This document shows, piece after piece, positions 61,962 to 64,000 of a stretch of DNA of 64,000 nucleotides; position 1 is the stretch's first letter, and every line of letters starts with the position of its first letter. Where the stretch lies: the NCBI GenBank assembly GCA_034670405.1, contig JAXDDX010000034.1, forward strand, positions 852,001-916,000, in the 5' to 3' direction. This stretch comes from Hoplostethus atlanticus (taxonomy: Eukaryota; Chordata; Actinopteri; Trachichthyiformes; Trachichthyidae). Both the position numbers and the translations under genes were made by a program. Under the pieces are notes generated by a model. That model was not told the origin of the DNA. It did not search any database and was given only the letters and a program-made list of their open reading frames with translations.

Positions 61962-62006
61962 GGAAGCAGGCAGACACTTCACTCCCCCAATCTCAAATCA
62001 GTTACT

Positions 62007-62058
<52 letters not shown>
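61927..62058. repeat. Two (TG)n microsatellites
   Basis: Tracts at 61927-61960 and 62010-62058, separated by 49 bases. Confidence 0.9.
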
Positions 62059-62061
<3 letters not shown>

Positions 62062-62706
62062 ATGGTGGTAAACTGACATTAACACCAGGTCATCCGGAGG
62101 TCTCTCATCTGCTTGACCTCTACAACAGCAGATGTGCTGCTGAAGAGTCGACTGACAGCTCATTAAAAGCACAGGAGAGAGACAGAGCGAGCGAGAGAGG
62201 CAGAGTGTGAGAGATGTGGGAGTACTGTGTGATGCGTCTGCCTATATATGCATGTGACTGTGTGTTTTACTAATGGTTAGCTGTGTTTCTCGCTATGATT
62301 CCAGCTTGTCTGACAGCTGACAGCCTGACCCCCCTCCACCCCCACACACACACACACACACTGCTCATTATTCCTGCTGTTCTGCAAACTGCCACTGCTC
62401 TGTGTGGCTCCTTAATGAGTGTGTGTGTGCACGTTTTAACACCCCCCCCCCCCCCGTTTTCATATCTCCCCATCCATTCCACCTTCCAACCTCTCTCCCC
62501 TCTACCTTTATTAACACATGCTGCGCTGCTTGGCTGTCCTAATCTGCAATAATGAAGCACCTCTCTTATCTGGGGTTTCTGCTGTGACGCACGCACACGC
62601 ACACACACACACACACGTGTGGATTAGCATTCCAGGCACTCGCTCAGCTGAACTCTGCCCTGTTGTTCCTAACTACCAGTAGTCTGCCTACTGCTGCAGC
62701 TAGCAT

Positions 62707-62873
<167 letters not shown>

Positions 62874-63632
62874 TCTACCATACGGCTAGATGAGACGCTC
62901 TGCTTTGCAACACACACACACACAGCCCTGTGAACGTTAACACTGGCCGATTTGCAGAGCCTCAATATGGCCCCCAGACCATTAGCACACATGACGCTTC
63001 TCCAGCAGACATATTAGTGGAGCAGAATGTGGTTTTTTTTGGGTTGGTGTAGCCTGAGTGCGGTTAAATCCAAAAATAACAAGTGCCAAATTCTACCACA
63101 GACATCAACATGTATATACATGCTCACACAAGCAGACAGTAAATGCAATTCAGTAGTATCAAGGTAATATTTCTACTGTACTCTCTCTCTAACAACAAGA
63201 TAATAATGGTAACCTCTGTATTCCCTTATTTGCTAGAAAATTTCAACCAATGCTTTTATGTAGCACTAGTGAGTATTTCTGCAGTTGTTACCACCATAGT
63301 CCTAAAGAGATGATTTCTGATTGCGGCTAGCTCTTTCAACTTTGCAAAAAACTTGACAACCAGCCAGCTTCTTTTTAGCAGAGGATTGTGGTAAACAAGT
63401 CCTTTTCAGTTCTTGCCAGTTTCAGCTCCTCCCCACAGACAATCTGAATCTGGTCTCTCTATCTATGACCAATCTTTTCTTGTGTAAATTTATATGAAAG
63501 CTAAAGCCAGACACACAGACATACGCAGAGAGACAGACACACTCCCACACACAGAGTGAACGAATCTCAGGTCAAGCGCTCTACTTCTCTCCACTGTCTC
63601 TCCACTCCAGATGACTGCCGTCTCAGCGCATA

Positions 63633-63633
63633 C

Positions 63634-63664
<31 letters not shown>
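63633..63664. repeat. (CA)n microsatellite
   Basis: About 16 CA units near the right edge of the window, still inside the skil intron. Confidence 0.9.
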
Positions 63665-64000
63665 ACTCTATAAATAGGCTCGCTGTCTCCTTACATGCAT
63701 AATAAAACACATACACAACTACTCCTCCATACATATGTACACACAAACACTCTAAAGTGGCGTGTTTTCCATAGAACAAATTGGCCCTTACACTGAAAAA
63801 TTTAGGAGCACAGGAAAGAAATTTAGAAGGGTGGTCTGTGAAAAAAAACACAAAACATATAACCATCCTGACATTGACCGTCAAGCTGCACATATGCAAT
63901 TAATACTTGGGAGAATATGCTACTTAAATGGTAACACTGTAAAGCCCTGCCAAGCACACAGACCACAGGAAAGGACAGCACAACCAGTCTCAACCAGCCT

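Overview
The window is nuclear DNA from a ray-finned fish, most likely a teleost. It holds intron-rich vertebrate genes with GT-AG junctions, long 3' UTRs, abundant CA/TG microsatellites, and fish-type LINE, SINE and MITE debris. I cannot name the species. No prokaryotic, CRISPR or intact viral system is visible.

Layout. (1) 1-13.1 kb is an apolipoprotein D (lipocalin) cluster. A partial apod gene runs leftward out of the window (54-581). A decayed apod exon lies at about 2.14-2.25 kb. After about 6.5 kb of repeat-rich DNA with LINE fragments comes a complete apod on the + strand (9151-10511). It is followed by a 5'-truncated apod copy (exons 2-4, 11825 or 11897-12712) framed by inverted copies of its own 3' UTR. 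(2) 13.5-22.1 kb holds samd7 (+, eight coding exons), a photoreceptor SAM-domain repressor. (3) 22.3-33.7 kb holds sec62 (+, eight coding exons), an ER translocon subunit, starting about 260 bp after the samd7 poly(A) signal. (4) 34.07-42.0 kb holds nadk (-, eleven coding exons), cytosolic NAD kinase, tail-to-tail with sec62. (5) 42-47.7 kb is repeat-bearing intergenic DNA. (6) 47.74-48.65 kb holds gpr160 (+, one coding exon), an orphan GPCR. (7) 48.9 kb to the right edge is the 3' part of skil/SnoN (-): six coding exons, a candidate 3' UTR of more than 4 kb, and a microsatellite-packed intron.

The order samd7-sec62-gpr160-skil matches human 3q26.2. nadk does not belong to that human block; in human it lies on 1p36 near SKI. 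The window therefore appears to keep an arrangement from the ancestral SKI/SKIL paralogon that mammals lost. These are independent housekeeping, retinal, secretory and signalling genes and do not form one pathway. The spliced models I built for apod, the truncated apod copy, samd7, sec62 and nadk all sum to whole codon numbers with compatible junction phases, and the skil exons are also phase-consistent.

The most unusual locus is the truncated apod copy at 11.27-13.08 kb. Inverted 3' UTR arms surround exons 2-4. The signal-peptide exon is gone, but a new in-frame ATG with a TATA-like box just upstream lies in former intron 1 sequence. I found no evidence for an undescribed multi-gene system.
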